A DNA stretch of 64,000 nucleotides from an uncultured Clostridia bacterium (GCA_937915925.1 CALGGM010000042.1:1-64000), one strand, 5' to 3'; shown: positions 16,286-24,688, numbered from the stretch's first letter. A program made the numbers and translations. Notes: generated by a model not told the origin, from the sequence alone.

Positions 16286-17337
16286 TGCTTGATTCCTGCC
16301 TTTCCGAAAAAGGTTCGTGACGTCGGATAGGATTCCTTTTCGACGTAGATGATATCCGAAATCTCTCTTCCGCCGTTGCTCGGACTGTTGTAGATCTTGT
16401 CCTTCCAGTATAAATGCGCGGAGGCGCCGCCGTCAAGATTGAATGCCTGCTTGCAGCCGAGCTTGCTCATCAGCGAGGCAAGCTCGACGAGCGTGAGCCC
16501 GTGCGAACCCTTCTGCCGACCATCGGCAACGACGAACAGGTAATGACCGGGCTCGATGTAGCCGATGCAGCTTCGCGGATTCTTCGGGTTGATGGTGTGG
16601 TTCCCGAACGATTTGCGCGGCGTGCCGTCGCTTTCAAGAAGCGCGGGACCGAACTCCCACGCCTGCCACGGATCCTTCGCGAGGATGTCCTTGATATTCG
16701 CCTTGCTGTTGCGGATCGTTTCCATCTCGCCGCTTCGCAAAAGCAGGCAGACGTCGTTTGAGCTGATCTTATCGCGGTAAACGACGCCGTTGCGGATGAC
16801 CAGCGTGTTGCGGTGAAACCCGCAGTAGTCGCCGGAGATCGCCACGAGCGCGTTCGCCTTCTTTGCCATTTTTTTAACGCTGCCGTGACCGCTCTTGGAG
16901 AAATCGCCGTTGAAGTTGGCGGTCCTGATCTGCGTCACGTCCGAGACCCGAATGTCCGCGACATAGTATTTCACGCGGCGGCTGAACGTTTTCGCGTCGT
17001 CGGTGACCGTCAGCGTAACGGACAGGGTAGGGCTGCGGTACGTGTTTTCCACAAAGAGCGTGCCGTCCGACCAGAACGGCGCTTCGACGGAAGTCTCCTC
17101 GGTCGGCTCCTCCCAAAGCACCGGCAAAGCCGTCGGCGCGGGCGTGGGCGTTGCGGGAACGGCGGTGCGAAGCGGCACAGCGGTTTTAGAAGGCGTGCTG
17201 TCCGTTCCGATCGCTTCGGAGACCTTTGAAACGCGGGACGCCGCCGTAACGGTATACAGGATCAATCCTGCCAGAAGCAGCAGGATCACGATCAGCAGGA
17301 TGACCGGAAGACGGTTTTTCACAGCGGAAGCGTTCAT
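16282..17337 (-). CDS. NAGPA-domain membrane-anchored protein, paralogue
   Basis: Second phosphodiester-glycosidase-family protein (351 aa), clearly a duplicate of its downstream neighbour: same order of motifs (ISGDYCGFHRNTLVIRNG, WEFGPALL, NPRSCIGYIEPGHYLFV, ADGRQKG, AFNLDGGASAHLYW, SNGGREISDIIYV). Instead of a lipobox it has one N-terminal transmembrane segment (about 11-32), so it is anchored differently. Linker Pro/Thr-rich (about 55-75). Its ATG overlaps the mntP stop (ATGA), giving the unit mntP - NAGPA - NAGPA. No ribosome site of its own is visible, consistent with coupling. Confidence 0.88.
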   Translation of the reverse strand: MNASAVKNRLPVILLIVILLLLAGLILYTVTAASRVSKVSEAIGTDSTPSKTAVPLRTAVPATPTPAPTALPVLWEEPTEETSVEAPFWSDGTLFVENTYRSPTLSVTLTVTDDAKTFSRRVKYYVADIRVSDVTQIRTANFNGDFSKSGHGSVKKMAKKANALVAISGDYCGFHRNTLVIRNGVVYRDKISSNDVCLLLRSGEMETIRNSKANIKDILAKDPWQAWEFGPALLESDGTPRKSFGNHTINPKNPRSCIGYIEPGHYLFVVADGRQKGSHGLTLVELASLMSKLGCKQAFNLDGGASAHLYWKDKIYNSPSNGGREISDIIYVEKESYPTSRTFFGKAGIKQ

Positions 17338-17975
17338 ACGATGAGGATATGCAGGAATTCAGCCTGAGATACGGGGTTGCAGCGGAGAAAATCCGGAAGC
17401 ACGCCGAGCGCTTCGAGAAGGATCTTGACGCCGATCGCAATGAGGACGATCCCGCCGAAGATTGTTGCGGCGCGATGATACCTAAGCCCGAACCGGTTGC
17501 CGATCCAGACGCCGATCAGCGAAAGGAGAAAGGTCGTGAGCCCGATCGCAAGGACGGCGGCAAAGATGCTCGTTCCGCCGTGCAGCCAAACGATCCCCTC
17601 CTGCAGGGAAAAGGACACGCCGACCGCGAACGCGTCGATGCTGGTTGCGATCGCGAGCAGAAACAGCTTGCCGACCGTGCCGACGTCCGACGGCTCGTCG
17701 CCCTTGTCGCGGACCCCGTCGACGACCATTTTTCCGCCGAGGATCAGCAAAAGCCCAAAGGCGATCCACGGACCGATCGTGATGGCGGAAGCAAAGGTGG
17801 AGCCGAGCGAAAAGCCCAGAAGCGGCATCAGCGCCTGAAACCCGCCGAAGAATAACGCGACAAGCAGGGCGTGACGAAAGTTCAGCTTCTTCATGGATAC
17901 GCCTTGACACATGGATACCGCAAACGCGTCCATGGACAGACCGACGCCGATCATCAGAATATCCGTAAAGCTCAT
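17334..17975 (-). CDS. mntP: Manganese efflux pump MntP
   Basis: Integral membrane Mn(II) exporter (213 aa). Six hydrophobic segments and the internally repeated motif of the family are visible: GLSMDAFAVSMCQG (near residues 12-25) and ATSIDAFAVGVSFS (about 108-121), with the paired Asp residues needed for transport. I chose ATG 17975 (MSFTDIL), preceded by GGAGG, over an upstream frame extension of four codons. The promoter lies at 18000-18028. No yybP-ykoY manganese riboswitch is seen in the short leader. The C-terminus beyond the sixth helix is unusually long (about 25 residues). First gene of a three-gene unit with the NAGPA proteins. Confidence 0.93.
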   Translation of the reverse strand: MSFTDILMIGVGLSMDAFAVSMCQGVSMKKLNFRHALLVALFFGGFQALMPLLGFSLGSTFASAITIGPWIAFGLLLILGGKMVVDGVRDKGDEPSDVGTVGKLFLLAIATSIDAFAVGVSFSLQEGIVWLHGGTSIFAAVLAIGLTTFLLSLIGVWIGNRFGLRYHRAATIFGGIVLIAIGVKILLEALGVLPDFLRCNPVSQAEFLHILIV

Positions 17976-17999
17976 AATTACCTCCAAACGATCCGCTAC

Positions 18000-18028
18000 A
18001 GTATAGCAAATAAAAAACCGGATCGCAA
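18000..18028 (-). promoter_or_regulatory. sigma-A promoter of mntP
   Basis: Minus strand: TTGCGA (18028-18023), 17-base spacer, TATACT (18005-18000). About 25 bases before the start codon. Confidence 0.75.
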
Positions 18029-18106
18029 TCGATCTGAAAGAATTTTATAGTTCTTTTACAATTATAACACATAACGCCGCATGAGATGCCGACAGCACTT
18101 TGTTTC

Positions 18107-18135
18107 TTTACAGAATCGTGTTTTTACGGTATACT
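18107..18135 (+). promoter_or_regulatory. sigma-A promoter of the ttcA-like gene
   Basis: TTTACA (18107-18112), 17-base spacer, TATACT (18130-18135), 22 bases before the chosen start. Confidence 0.75.
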
Positions 18136-18157
18136 GATGCGGAAAGGATTCGAGGAT

Positions 18158-18919
18158 ATGAAAAGAATTTTAGGCAGCATCCGCCGCGCGGATGAAAAAT
18201 ATCATATGATCGAGGACGGGGACAAGATCTGCATCGGCGTGTCCGGCGGAAAGGATTCTCTTCTGATGATGCAGGCGATGAAGCTGTATCAGCGGTTTTC
18301 GCGCACGCAGTTCGATGTGATCGCGATCATGCTCGATCTCGGCTTGAAGTACCAGAACACTGCGCCGATCAAGGCGTATGCGGAGCGGATCGGGATCCCG
18401 TTCGAGGTGATCCCCACCGAGATCGGCAAGGTCGTGTTTGAATACCGTGCGGAGCGCTCGCCTTGCGCGCTTTGCGCCAAGCTGCGCCGCGGCGCGCTGA
18501 ACACGGCGGCAAAGCAGCGCGGCTGCAACAAGGTCGCCTTGGGACACAACCGCGAGGACGTGCTGGAAACGCTGCTGATGTCGATGCTCTATGAGGGCAG
18601 AATGAACACGTTCGCGCCGGTCACCTATCTTTCGCGCAGCGATATCACGGTGATCCGTCCGATGATCTATATCCCGGAAAAATACTGCCTGTCCGTCGCA
18701 AAGCAGATGGAGCTTCCGATCCTTCCGCCGAACTGCGATGTCGCCGGAAGCACGAAGCGCGAGGAAGCGAAAAACATCATCAAGTACCTTTGCACGATCG
18801 TGCCGGACGCGGATATCAAAATGATGCACGCGATCACGAATACCGATAAATACGGGCTGTGGGACCGCATGCGGCTGAAGCAGTCGATGGGCGAATCGGT
18901 CAATCCCGAAGAGGAATAA
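18158..18919 (+). CDS. ttcA: TtcA-family tRNA 2-thiocytidine synthetase-like protein
   Basis: PP-loop ATPase (253 aa) of the TtcA group, which adenylates and thiolates cytidine 32 of certain tRNAs with a [4Fe-4S] cluster. SGGKDS at residues 29-34 is the PP-loop; C103 and C106 (CALC) plus C193 (PPNCD) are the expected cluster ligands. ATG 18158 is chosen because it fits an AAAGGA site about 9 bases upstream; earlier in-frame starts overlap the promoter. Single-gene unit convergent with the NTPase gene. Bacillota have several TtcA relatives, so the exact tRNA target is not certain. Confidence 0.82.
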   Translation: MKRILGSIRRADEKYHMIEDGDKICIGVSGGKDSLLMMQAMKLYQRFSRTQFDVIAIMLDLGLKYQNTAPIKAYAERIGIPFEVIPTEIGKVVFEYRAERSPCALCAKLRRGALNTAAKQRGCNKVALGHNREDVLETLLMSMLYEGRMNTFAPVTYLSRSDITVIRPMIYIPEKYCLSVAKQMELPILPPNCDVAGSTKREEAKNIIKYLCTIVPDADIKMMHAITNTDKYGLWDRMRLKQSMGESVNPEEE

Positions 18920-18922
18920 ACG

Positions 18923-19429
18923 TTATAATTGTTGAAGAAGACCGGAAAGCGTTTCGAACAGCGCGTTCCGGTTTTGTTCGTCAATCCGGAAAACCTGTGC
19001 GCGCGGATGGGTGCGCACGGCGTCTAAAAACCGGGTTGGTCTGTCGCGCACGGCGGCGATCACCAGCGGCGCCGTGTCGAGCGTGTCCAGCACCGCCTTT
19101 GTGAAAACGGGCGCATTGCTCTCCATAAATCCGAGCTCGTCGAACACGATCACGCCGTCGTGCGGAAAGCGCATCGTCTTTGCAAAGCGGTCGAACGCTT
19201 CGGGGTATGCGACGCTTCTGCGTTCCCTGCAAAGCCCGATCCGATTCTCGGATGTATAGCGGCGATCTTCGCCGTACCGGTGAATGTAAATGGGGGAGAA
19301 GCCGTCCGGATCCGGCGCTTCTTTCTTGGTAATCACGCCGTAAACGGGACGGTCAAGCCCGCTTAACAGTGAGCGGATCAATGTGGATTTGCCGACGCCG
19401 TTGCTTCCGACGATCAGAATATGCTGCAT
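18923..19429 (-). CDS. THEP1-like nucleoside-triphosphatase
   Basis: A 168-aa P-loop NTPase. Walker A GSNGVGKS at residues 8-15, Walker B VIVFDELGFME (about 94-104), and a late RDRPTRFLDAVR arginine motif. This matches the small THEP1-type NTPase family, which hydrolyses several NTPs in vitro and has no settled cell role. The start at 19429 has a GGAGGG site. It is the last gene of a unit following the E2-like acyltransferase and a membrane protein, though a 44-base gap precedes it. Its three-gene company may hint at function but is not a known set. Confidence 0.8.
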   Translation of the reverse strand: MQHILIVGSNGVGKSTLIRSLLSGLDRPVYGVITKKEAPDPDGFSPIYIHRYGEDRRYTSENRIGLCRERRSVAYPEAFDRFAKTMRFPHDGVIVFDELGFMESNAPVFTKAVLDTLDTAPLVIAAVRDRPTRFLDAVRTHPRAQVFRIDEQNRNALFETLSGLLQQL

Positions 19430-19473
19430 AAAACCCTCCGTATACGGCTGCTGCTCGATCGATGAGCGTCAGG

Positions 19474-20103
19474 TCAGGGATCGCGGATCAGACCGACGGT
19501 CACCGCCTGCACTTCCTCATCCGGATCGGTGGTGATGATAAGCGAATACTTTCCGAGATGCTTTGTATACGGCTCCGCCTTTTCCACGACCGTGACGCAT
19601 TGCTTGCGGATCGTGCCGCTGTCGGAAACCGGACGGCGGAAGACCGGAAGAACGGCGTTCCAGAAGTCCTGTATGGCGGCGAGGCTCTTTTGATTTTCCT
19701 CGCGCAGCATCCGCGCGACCTCCGTGTCGCCCTCGGGATCGGGACAGAGATAGGTCTCCATGGACAGCTCCTCGATCCCGCTGTCGTCGGACTGCATGCG
19801 CATCGTGATGCGGATGCCGTTCTTTGCGGTCACATCGTAATGATCCGTTTGATAGACGACGGAAAAGCCCGCTTCCTCCAGCGCATCGAATACGTGCATG
19901 CCGCGGACCGCGGTATCGGCGGTGGGAACGGAGCTGACCGTCGGCTCCGCCGCGACCTCTTCGGACGGCATTTCTCTGTTTCCGTACAGGATCGCCAATC
20001 CCAAAAACAGCAAAATCACGAGTGCGATGCTTCCGTACTCGATGATTTTGATGCGTTCGATGCGGCGGATCTTCCGCGCCTTTTTGGACTTGTCAGTCGA
20101 CAT
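19474..20103 (-). CDS. Membrane-anchored protein of unknown function
   Basis: A 209-aa protein with a very basic N-terminus (KKARKIRRIERIK), one transmembrane helix (about 23-41) and a Ser/Thr/Ala linker, then an extracytoplasmic domain of about 140 residues with alternating strand-like segments (GIRITMRMQS, KYSLIITTDP). No catalytic motif is recognised. It overlaps the end of the E2-like gene by 11 bases, so the two are translated together. The topology suggests an extracytoplasmic partner or sensor. Confidence 0.7.
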   Translation of the reverse strand: MSTDKSKKARKIRRIERIKIIEYGSIALVILLFLGLAILYGNREMPSEEVAAEPTVSSVPTADTAVRGMHVFDALEEAGFSVVYQTDHYDVTAKNGIRITMRMQSDDSGIEELSMETYLCPDPEGDTEVARMLREENQKSLAAIQDFWNAVLPVFRRPVSDSGTIRKQCVTVVEKAEPYTKHLGKYSLIITTDPDEEVQAVTVGLIRDP

Positions 20104-21031
20104 CGTGGAACACGGTTTCGGGCTTCTCGTCGAGAATGTGCGGGTTGCGGAAATAGGTCTTGAACAGCTTGAACGAGGAGGCGAGGTTGAACCCGTCGCA
20201 GATGCGCTCGTCGCAGACGATGTTGTAGTCGATGTACTTTCTCTGCGCGACCGTTCCGTCGGACTTCAGCTCATTCTTTTTATACTTTGCGCCGAACGAC
20301 AGGAACACCGGAATGTTGCCGAAATCGTACAGGTGATGGTACACCGGCGGGATGCCCAGGGATCCCATCGAGGTGATGAACATCGAGCCGTGGAACGGGC
20401 TGACCTCAATGAGGCTCTTCGGAAGCAGTCCGAAGTAATCGAGAAGCTTCAAAAACCAGATCGCGTTTTTCATCAGAAGTCCCGGGATATAGTTCAGGAC
20501 CTTTGCGGTGTTGTCGAAATCGCTGTCCGGGTTCGCGTCGCGGTTCTCGTCGATCAGCTTCTGCAGCTTGTAGTAAACGTCGTCCGCGGTGTCGGTGGGG
20601 AGGAAGTGCATCTTGACGATGGTTTCCTCGGCGTCGAGCGTCAGCTCACGCTTGATGGTCAGGTTCACAACGATGTCGTCGCCGTGCGAGAACACGCGCT
20701 GACCGGAGATGAAGCGGTTCGCCTGCGGACGCTGCGAGATGACGCGCACGTATGCGGCGAGCAGCAGATGCATGAGACCGAATCCCTTCAGCCCCTGATT
20801 TCTCTTTTTGCGGATATAGTTCTCCGCCTCGGTGATCTCGATGGATTCATGAAAATACACGCTCGCGCCGGAGCGGTTCGGCATGATGTACGGCGAGACC
20901 TTGGACATCGGCTGCAGGGAGCGGAGCTTGTATCCGTCCGAGCGGTCGCCGAAGCGGCGCTTTCTCTTTTTGACCGGCGCGGAAGCGATCTGTTCCGCCG
21001 CCTTTTGTACCTGTTCGTTTGTCTGTTCCAT
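20093..21031 (-). CDS. E2-type acyltransferase-fold protein lacking lipoyl domain and catalytic His
   Basis: A 312-aa protein with the chloramphenicol-acetyltransferase-like fold of 2-oxo acid dehydrogenase E2 catalytic domains. Seen: KGFGLMHLLLAAYVRVISQRP, FITSMGSLGIPPVYHHLYDFG and, at 274-280, DERICDG, which aligns with the E2 active-site motif DHRxxDG but has Glu in place of the catalytic His. There is no lipoyl or E1/E3-binding domain. Similar lipoyl-free proteins are known to me from clostridia, so a real separate family is likely. It may be a non-canonical acyltransferase or a structural protein. Starts at 21031 with GGGAG upstream; promoter at 21062-21090. Confidence 0.72.
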   Translation of the reverse strand: MEQTNEQVQKAAEQIASAPVKKRKRRFGDRSDGYKLRSLQPMSKVSPYIMPNRSGASVYFHESIEITEAENYIRKKRNQGLKGFGLMHLLLAAYVRVISQRPQANRFISGQRVFSHGDDIVVNLTIKRELTLDAEETIVKMHFLPTDTADDVYYKLQKLIDENRDANPDSDFDNTAKVLNYIPGLLMKNAIWFLKLLDYFGLLPKSLIEVSPFHGSMFITSMGSLGIPPVYHHLYDFGNIPVFLSFGAKYKKNELKSDGTVAQRKYIDYNIVCDERICDGFNLASSFKLFKTYFRNPHILDEKPETVFHDVD

Positions 21032-21061
21032 ATATGTAATCTCCCGTGAATTCCTTTTTGT

Positions 21062-21090
21062 ATTCTACCAAATAGCGAAGCCCTTGGCAA
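21062..21090 (-). promoter_or_regulatory. sigma-A promoter of the E2-like unit
   Basis: Minus strand: TTGCCA (21090-21085), 17-base spacer, TAGAAT (21067-21062). Back to back with the U32 peptidase promoter. Confidence 0.7.
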
Positions 21091-21102
21091 GAGAAAAATC
21101 GG

Positions 21103-21131
21103 TTGCAAATCGCGGACGGGCTTTGTATAAT
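21103..21131 (+). promoter_or_regulatory. sigma-A promoter giving a leaderless U32 peptidase mRNA
   Basis: TTGCAA (21103-21108), 17-base spacer, perfect TATAAT (21126-21131). The ATG at 21139 is 7 bases after the -10 box, where transcription is expected to begin, and there is no ribosome site. Confidence 0.75.
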
Positions 21132-21138
21132 AGCATCG

Positions 21139-23184
21139 ATGAACGATCATTCTTTGAAAAATCCCGAAATTCTCGCGCCCGTCGGCACGGAGGGATCGCT
21201 TGAAGCTGCGGTATACGCCGGAGCGGACGCGGTCTATTTCGGCGCGGGCGCATGCAACGCGCGCCGCGGCGCGGGACAGTTTACCGGCGAAAAGCTGACC
21301 GAAGCCGTCCGCTTCTGCCATGCGCACGGGGTGAACGTCCACGTCACGGTCAACACGCTTGTGCGAGACGACGAGCGGCAGGACGTCGCAAATACGCTTA
21401 CCGAGATCGCCGCGTCCGGCGCGGACGCGATCATCGTGCAGGATATGACCGTGCTTCGCATGGCAAAGGAGATCTGTCCCGAACTGCAGCTGCACGGCTC
21501 CACGCAGATGGCGGTGCATAACGTTGCGGGCGTGAAGATGCTCGAGGACCTCGGCTGTTCGCGCGTGGTTCTCGCGCGCGAGCTCTCGATCGATGAGATC
21601 CGTAACATAAAGGAACAGACGAGCGCGGAGCTCGAATGCTTCATTCACGGCGCGCTTTGCATGAGCGCGTCGGGGATCTGCTATCTGTCCGCAATGCTCG
21701 GGGACCGCAGCGGCAATCGGGGTATGTGCGCGCAGCCGTGCAGACTGCCGTTCGTATGCAACGGATCGACGTATGCGCTGTCGCTGAAGGATATGTCCCA
21801 CATCGCGCATTACGGGACCTACCGCGAGATCGGCGTCGCGTCGCTGAAGATCGAGGGTCGGCTGAAATCGCCGGAGTACGTTGCCGCCACCGTCGACGCG
21901 GTGCGCCGCGTGCGCGACGGAGAGCCGTATTCCGAACAGGTCCTGCGGGACGTTTTTTCACGCGGCGGCTTTACCGAGGGATATTACACGGGCAAGCGCA
22001 ACCATACCATGTTCGGCGTGCGCACGCAGGAGGACGCGAAGCGCGCTCAGTCGGTGCTGTCCGGCGTACGGGAGCTCTATCGCGGACCGAGACCCGCGAT
22101 CCCCGTTTCCATGCATGCCGCGATCAAAGCGGACGTGCCGTCCGTGCTGTCGGTCGACGACGGAACGCACCGCGTCGCCGTGGAAGGCAGCGTTCCGGAA
22201 GCCGCGCTGCGCGTTTCGTTAAGCGCCGAAGCGGTCGAAAAGAGCCTGCGCAAGACGGGCGGAACGCCGTTTGCGGTTCAATCTGTCGGTTCGGAGATCG
22301 ACGACGGGCTGATGCTGCCCGCGTCCGCGCTGAACGCGCTGAGACGTGCGGGGCTCGACGCTCTGTATGATGCACGCGCCGCCGTACAGGAACGCGCGAT
22401 CCATTCGCCCGATCTTTCCGTTCATGCGGAGCGGCGCAATGCAAAGCCCGCATTGTTCGTTCGCTATGCGTCCGCCGGGCAGGTGACGCCCGATCCTTCG
22501 ATAGATCGGTACAGCCTGCCGATCGAAGAACTGTATCGGCATCCCGAATACATCAGCGAAAAAGTCGCGGGCGAGATCCCGGTGCTCGTTTATCCGGACG
22601 ATGAGGAGCGGACGGAAGCGATCCTGCGCGAACTAAAGGCGCAGGGGCTTCGCTATGCGCTTGTGGAAAACATTGGCGCGATCCGGATGGCGAAGGCGGC
22701 GGGGCTGATCCCGATCGGCGGAAGCCTTTTAAACGTCACCAACAGCGACGCGATCGAAGCGTATCACGAGATGGGCGTTGAAGCGCTGTTCATTTCGTTT
22801 GAACTGTCCGCGCCGAAAGCGCGCGATCTTAAAAGCCGGCTACCGCTCGGCATGATCGTTGCGGGCAGGCTCCCGCTGATGCAGCTTCGTTCCTGTCCCG
22901 CAAGGACCGACAAGGGCTGCGGCTCGTGCGACGGACGTCCGATGCTGACCGACCGCAAGGACGCGGCGTTCCCGATCGCTTGTCAAAACCGGCGGTACTC
23001 GACGCTTTACAACAGCGTTCCTCTGTACATCGCCGATAAGCCGCTGCCGCCGCTGGATCTTTACGGCGTGTATCTGACCGTGGAAACAAAGGCGGAAGCG
23101 CTTGATCTGATCCGATCCGTAAAGGCGAGCGAACCGCCGAAATCGCCGCACACGACGGGCGCGGCGTTCCGAAAGCTCTTATAA
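21139..23184 (+). CDS. Peptidase U32 family protein, long form
   Basis: A 681-aa U32-family protein. The signature ECFIHGALCMSASGICYLSA (about 163-182) and the Fe-S-type cysteines GMCAQPC (near 196-202) are clear; a second cysteine cluster (CPARTDKGCGSC, about 586-597) lies in the C-terminal part, as in the two-module members. Relatives include collagenase-like proteases and RNA-hydroxylation proteins (RlhA, TrhP) of E. coli, so a role in RNA hydroxylation is as likely as proteolysis. The start at 21139 has no Shine-Dalgarno and coincides with the predicted transcript start. A terminator follows. Confidence 0.88.
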   Translation: MNDHSLKNPEILAPVGTEGSLEAAVYAGADAVYFGAGACNARRGAGQFTGEKLTEAVRFCHAHGVNVHVTVNTLVRDDERQDVANTLTEIAASGADAIIVQDMTVLRMAKEICPELQLHGSTQMAVHNVAGVKMLEDLGCSRVVLARELSIDEIRNIKEQTSAELECFIHGALCMSASGICYLSAMLGDRSGNRGMCAQPCRLPFVCNGSTYALSLKDMSHIAHYGTYREIGVASLKIEGRLKSPEYVAATVDAVRRVRDGEPYSEQVLRDVFSRGGFTEGYYTGKRNHTMFGVRTQEDAKRAQSVLSGVRELYRGPRPAIPVSMHAAIKADVPSVLSVDDGTHRVAVEGSVPEAALRVSLSAEAVEKSLRKTGGTPFAVQSVGSEIDDGLMLPASALNALRRAGLDALYDARAAVQERAIHSPDLSVHAERRNAKPALFVRYASAGQVTPDPSIDRYSLPIEELYRHPEYISEKVAGEIPVLVYPDDEERTEAILRELKAQGLRYALVENIGAIRMAKAAGLIPIGGSLLNVTNSDAIEAYHEMGVEALFISFELSAPKARDLKSRLPLGMIVAGRLPLMQLRSCPARTDKGCGSCDGRPMLTDRKDAAFPIACQNRRYSTLYNSVPLYIADKPLPPLDLYGVYLTVETKAEALDLIRSVKASEPPKSPHTTGAAFRKLL

Positions 23185-23199
23185 TCGCATACGATCCTT

Positions 23200-23233
23200 A
23201 CGCCGTTCGACGGACTTCGTCGGACGGCGTTTT
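23200..23233 (+). terminator. Terminator after U32 peptidase
   Basis: Stem ACGCCGTTCGACG (23200-23212) with CGTCGGACGGCGT (23218-23230), small GACTT loop, followed by TTT. It separates the unit from spoIIIA. Confidence 0.85.
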
Positions 23234-23261
23234 CATATCCCGCTGCATCCATGCATACAGT
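23233..23261 (+). promoter_or_regulatory. sigma-E promoter of the spoIIIA operon
   Basis: TCATATC (23233-23239), 14-base gap, CATACAGT (23254-23261). This closely matches the Bacillus sigma-E consensus (about KMATATT, N14, CATACA-T) and is not a sigma-A promoter. The spoIIIA operon is sigma-E dependent in B. subtilis. Confidence 0.8.
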
Positions 23262-23281
23262 TGAAAACGGGAGGGACGAGC

Positions 23282-24205
23282 ATGGAGCACTGGAAAAAGC
23301 AATGGACGGCGCTGATGCCGAAAAACGTCGCGGAGGTGCTGAACGGACTTTCCGACGACGCGCCGCTACTTGAGATCCGGCTTCGGCGCGACGAACCGCT
23401 GGAGCTCGTGTTCGACGGAAGCGACCGCATCGTGTTCGGGAACAACGGCGCGCCGATGGTGACGGAGGAGGACCTGAAAAGCCTGACGTCCCGGCTTTCG
23501 GCATATTCGGCGTACGCGTGGGATCACGAACGTAGAAACGGATTTATCACCGTCGGCGGCTGCCGCGTCGGGCTTTCGGGACGGATGGTCCGCGCGGACG
23601 GAAACGTGCTCGGCTTTTCCACGGTCGCGGGCGTATGCATCCGCATCGTGCGGGAGGTCCGCGACTGCGCAAGACCGCTGCTTCCGCGGCTGTCGGATGG
23701 CGGAAGGCTTCTGTCAACGCTGCTCGTTTCGCCGCCGGGCTTCGGGAAAACGACGGTTCTGCGCGATCTGATCCGGATCGCGGCGGACGGGCTGCACGGC
23801 ATCGACGCGTCGCGCGTAGGCGTTGCGGATGAGCGGTTCGAGCTGTCCGGCGACGCTTCGGGACAAAAGGCGTTCGATCTCGGTATGCGCACCGACGTGA
23901 TCTCCGGCGTCTCAAAGTCCGACGCGGCGGTGCGGATCGTGTCCACACTGTCGCCGCAGATCCTTGCGATGGATGAGCTGAACGACGCGCGGGACGCGGA
24001 GGCGATCACGGATGCGCGGGGAAAGGGCGTGACGGTGCTTGCCACCGCGCACGGCGCGTCGACGGAGGATCTTCGCCTGCGCCCGGCGATCCGCACGCTT
24101 CTCTCGGAGCATGTGTTCCAAAGGATCGCGATCCTTCGCGGGATCGGAACGGGCGCGGACGTTTTCGATGCGGACGGCGAGCGCGTGGGCGGAGTGGACG
24201 CGTGA
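23282..24205 (+). CDS. spoIIIAA: Stage III sporulation protein AA (secretion-type ATPase)
   Basis: Mother-cell ATPase (307 aa) related to type II/IV secretion ATPases, thought to power the SpoIIIA-SpoIIQ channel joining the two spore compartments. Walker A PPGFGKTT at 151-158, and a Walker B-type ILAMDELND segment near 230. ATG 23282 follows GGGAGGG; the frame is open for seven codons more but without a better site. First gene of an eight-gene operon in the standard order AA-AB-AC-AD-AE-AF-AG-AH. Overlaps spoIIIAB by 4 bases. Confidence 0.95.
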   Translation: MEHWKKQWTALMPKNVAEVLNGLSDDAPLLEIRLRRDEPLELVFDGSDRIVFGNNGAPMVTEEDLKSLTSRLSAYSAYAWDHERRNGFITVGGCRVGLSGRMVRADGNVLGFSTVAGVCIRIVREVRDCARPLLPRLSDGGRLLSTLLVSPPGFGKTTVLRDLIRIAADGLHGIDASRVGVADERFELSGDASGQKAFDLGMRTDVISGVSKSDAAVRIVSTLSPQILAMDELNDARDAEAITDARGKGVTVLATAHGASTEDLRLRPAIRTLLSEHVFQRIAILRGIGTGADVFDADGERVGGVDA

Positions 24206-24681
24206 GAGAGCTCGGGCTTGCCATGCTGTTCGGGCTGTGCTGCGCGGTCGGGATGCGGCTCGGCGCGCAGAAGACGGCAAGGCTCAAAACCGTCCGTTCG
24301 CTGATCGACGGGCTTCGGCTGTTTCGCGAGCGCATCGGCGCGGGACAGGAGCGACTTTCCAAAATCGCGGCGGAGGACGGCGTACTGTTTGACTGCCTTC
24401 GAAGTTATCTCGACGCCTTGGAACGCGGACGGTCGGAGGCGGACGCCGCAAACGAAGCGATCGAATCGCTGAAAAGCAACAGCGCGGAGGCGACCGGCGT
24501 GCGCGCGTTTTTTTACGGGCTGTCCGAAACGTCGCGAAACGATCTTTTGCTCCGCGTTCAGGCGCTCGAATCGGCATTGGAACGGGCGGCGGAGGAGGCG
24601 GAGAGCGGCGCAAAGCAGGCGCGGGTGCTGCGGCTTTCCGGCGCGCTGGTCGGCGCGGGGTTGACGATTCTGTTACTGTAG
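24202..24681 (+). CDS. spoIIIAB: Stage III sporulation protein AB
   Basis: A 159-aa membrane protein resembling GspF-like components of secretion systems; in the SpoIIIA complex it is the membrane partner of the ATPase. N-terminal and C-terminal hydrophobic segments (about 4-22 and 146-159) flank a cytoplasmic helical region with TVRSLIDGLRLFRERIGAG, a typical SpoIIIAB block. The start is GTG in a GTGA overlap with spoIIIAA. Length is close to that of the family (about 170). Confidence 0.92.
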   Translation: MRELGLAMLFGLCCAVGMRLGAQKTARLKTVRSLIDGLRLFRERIGAGQERLSKIAAEDGVLFDCLRSYLDALERGRSEADAANEAIESLKSNSAEATGVRAFFYGLSETSRNDLLLRVQALESALERAAEEAESGAKQARVLRLSGALVGAGLTILLL

Positions 24682-24688
24682 GTGGGAT

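Noticed and set aside
17976..18110. Manganese (yybP-ykoY) riboswitch before mntP
   Set aside because: The leader is about 20 bases and has none of the conserved elements.
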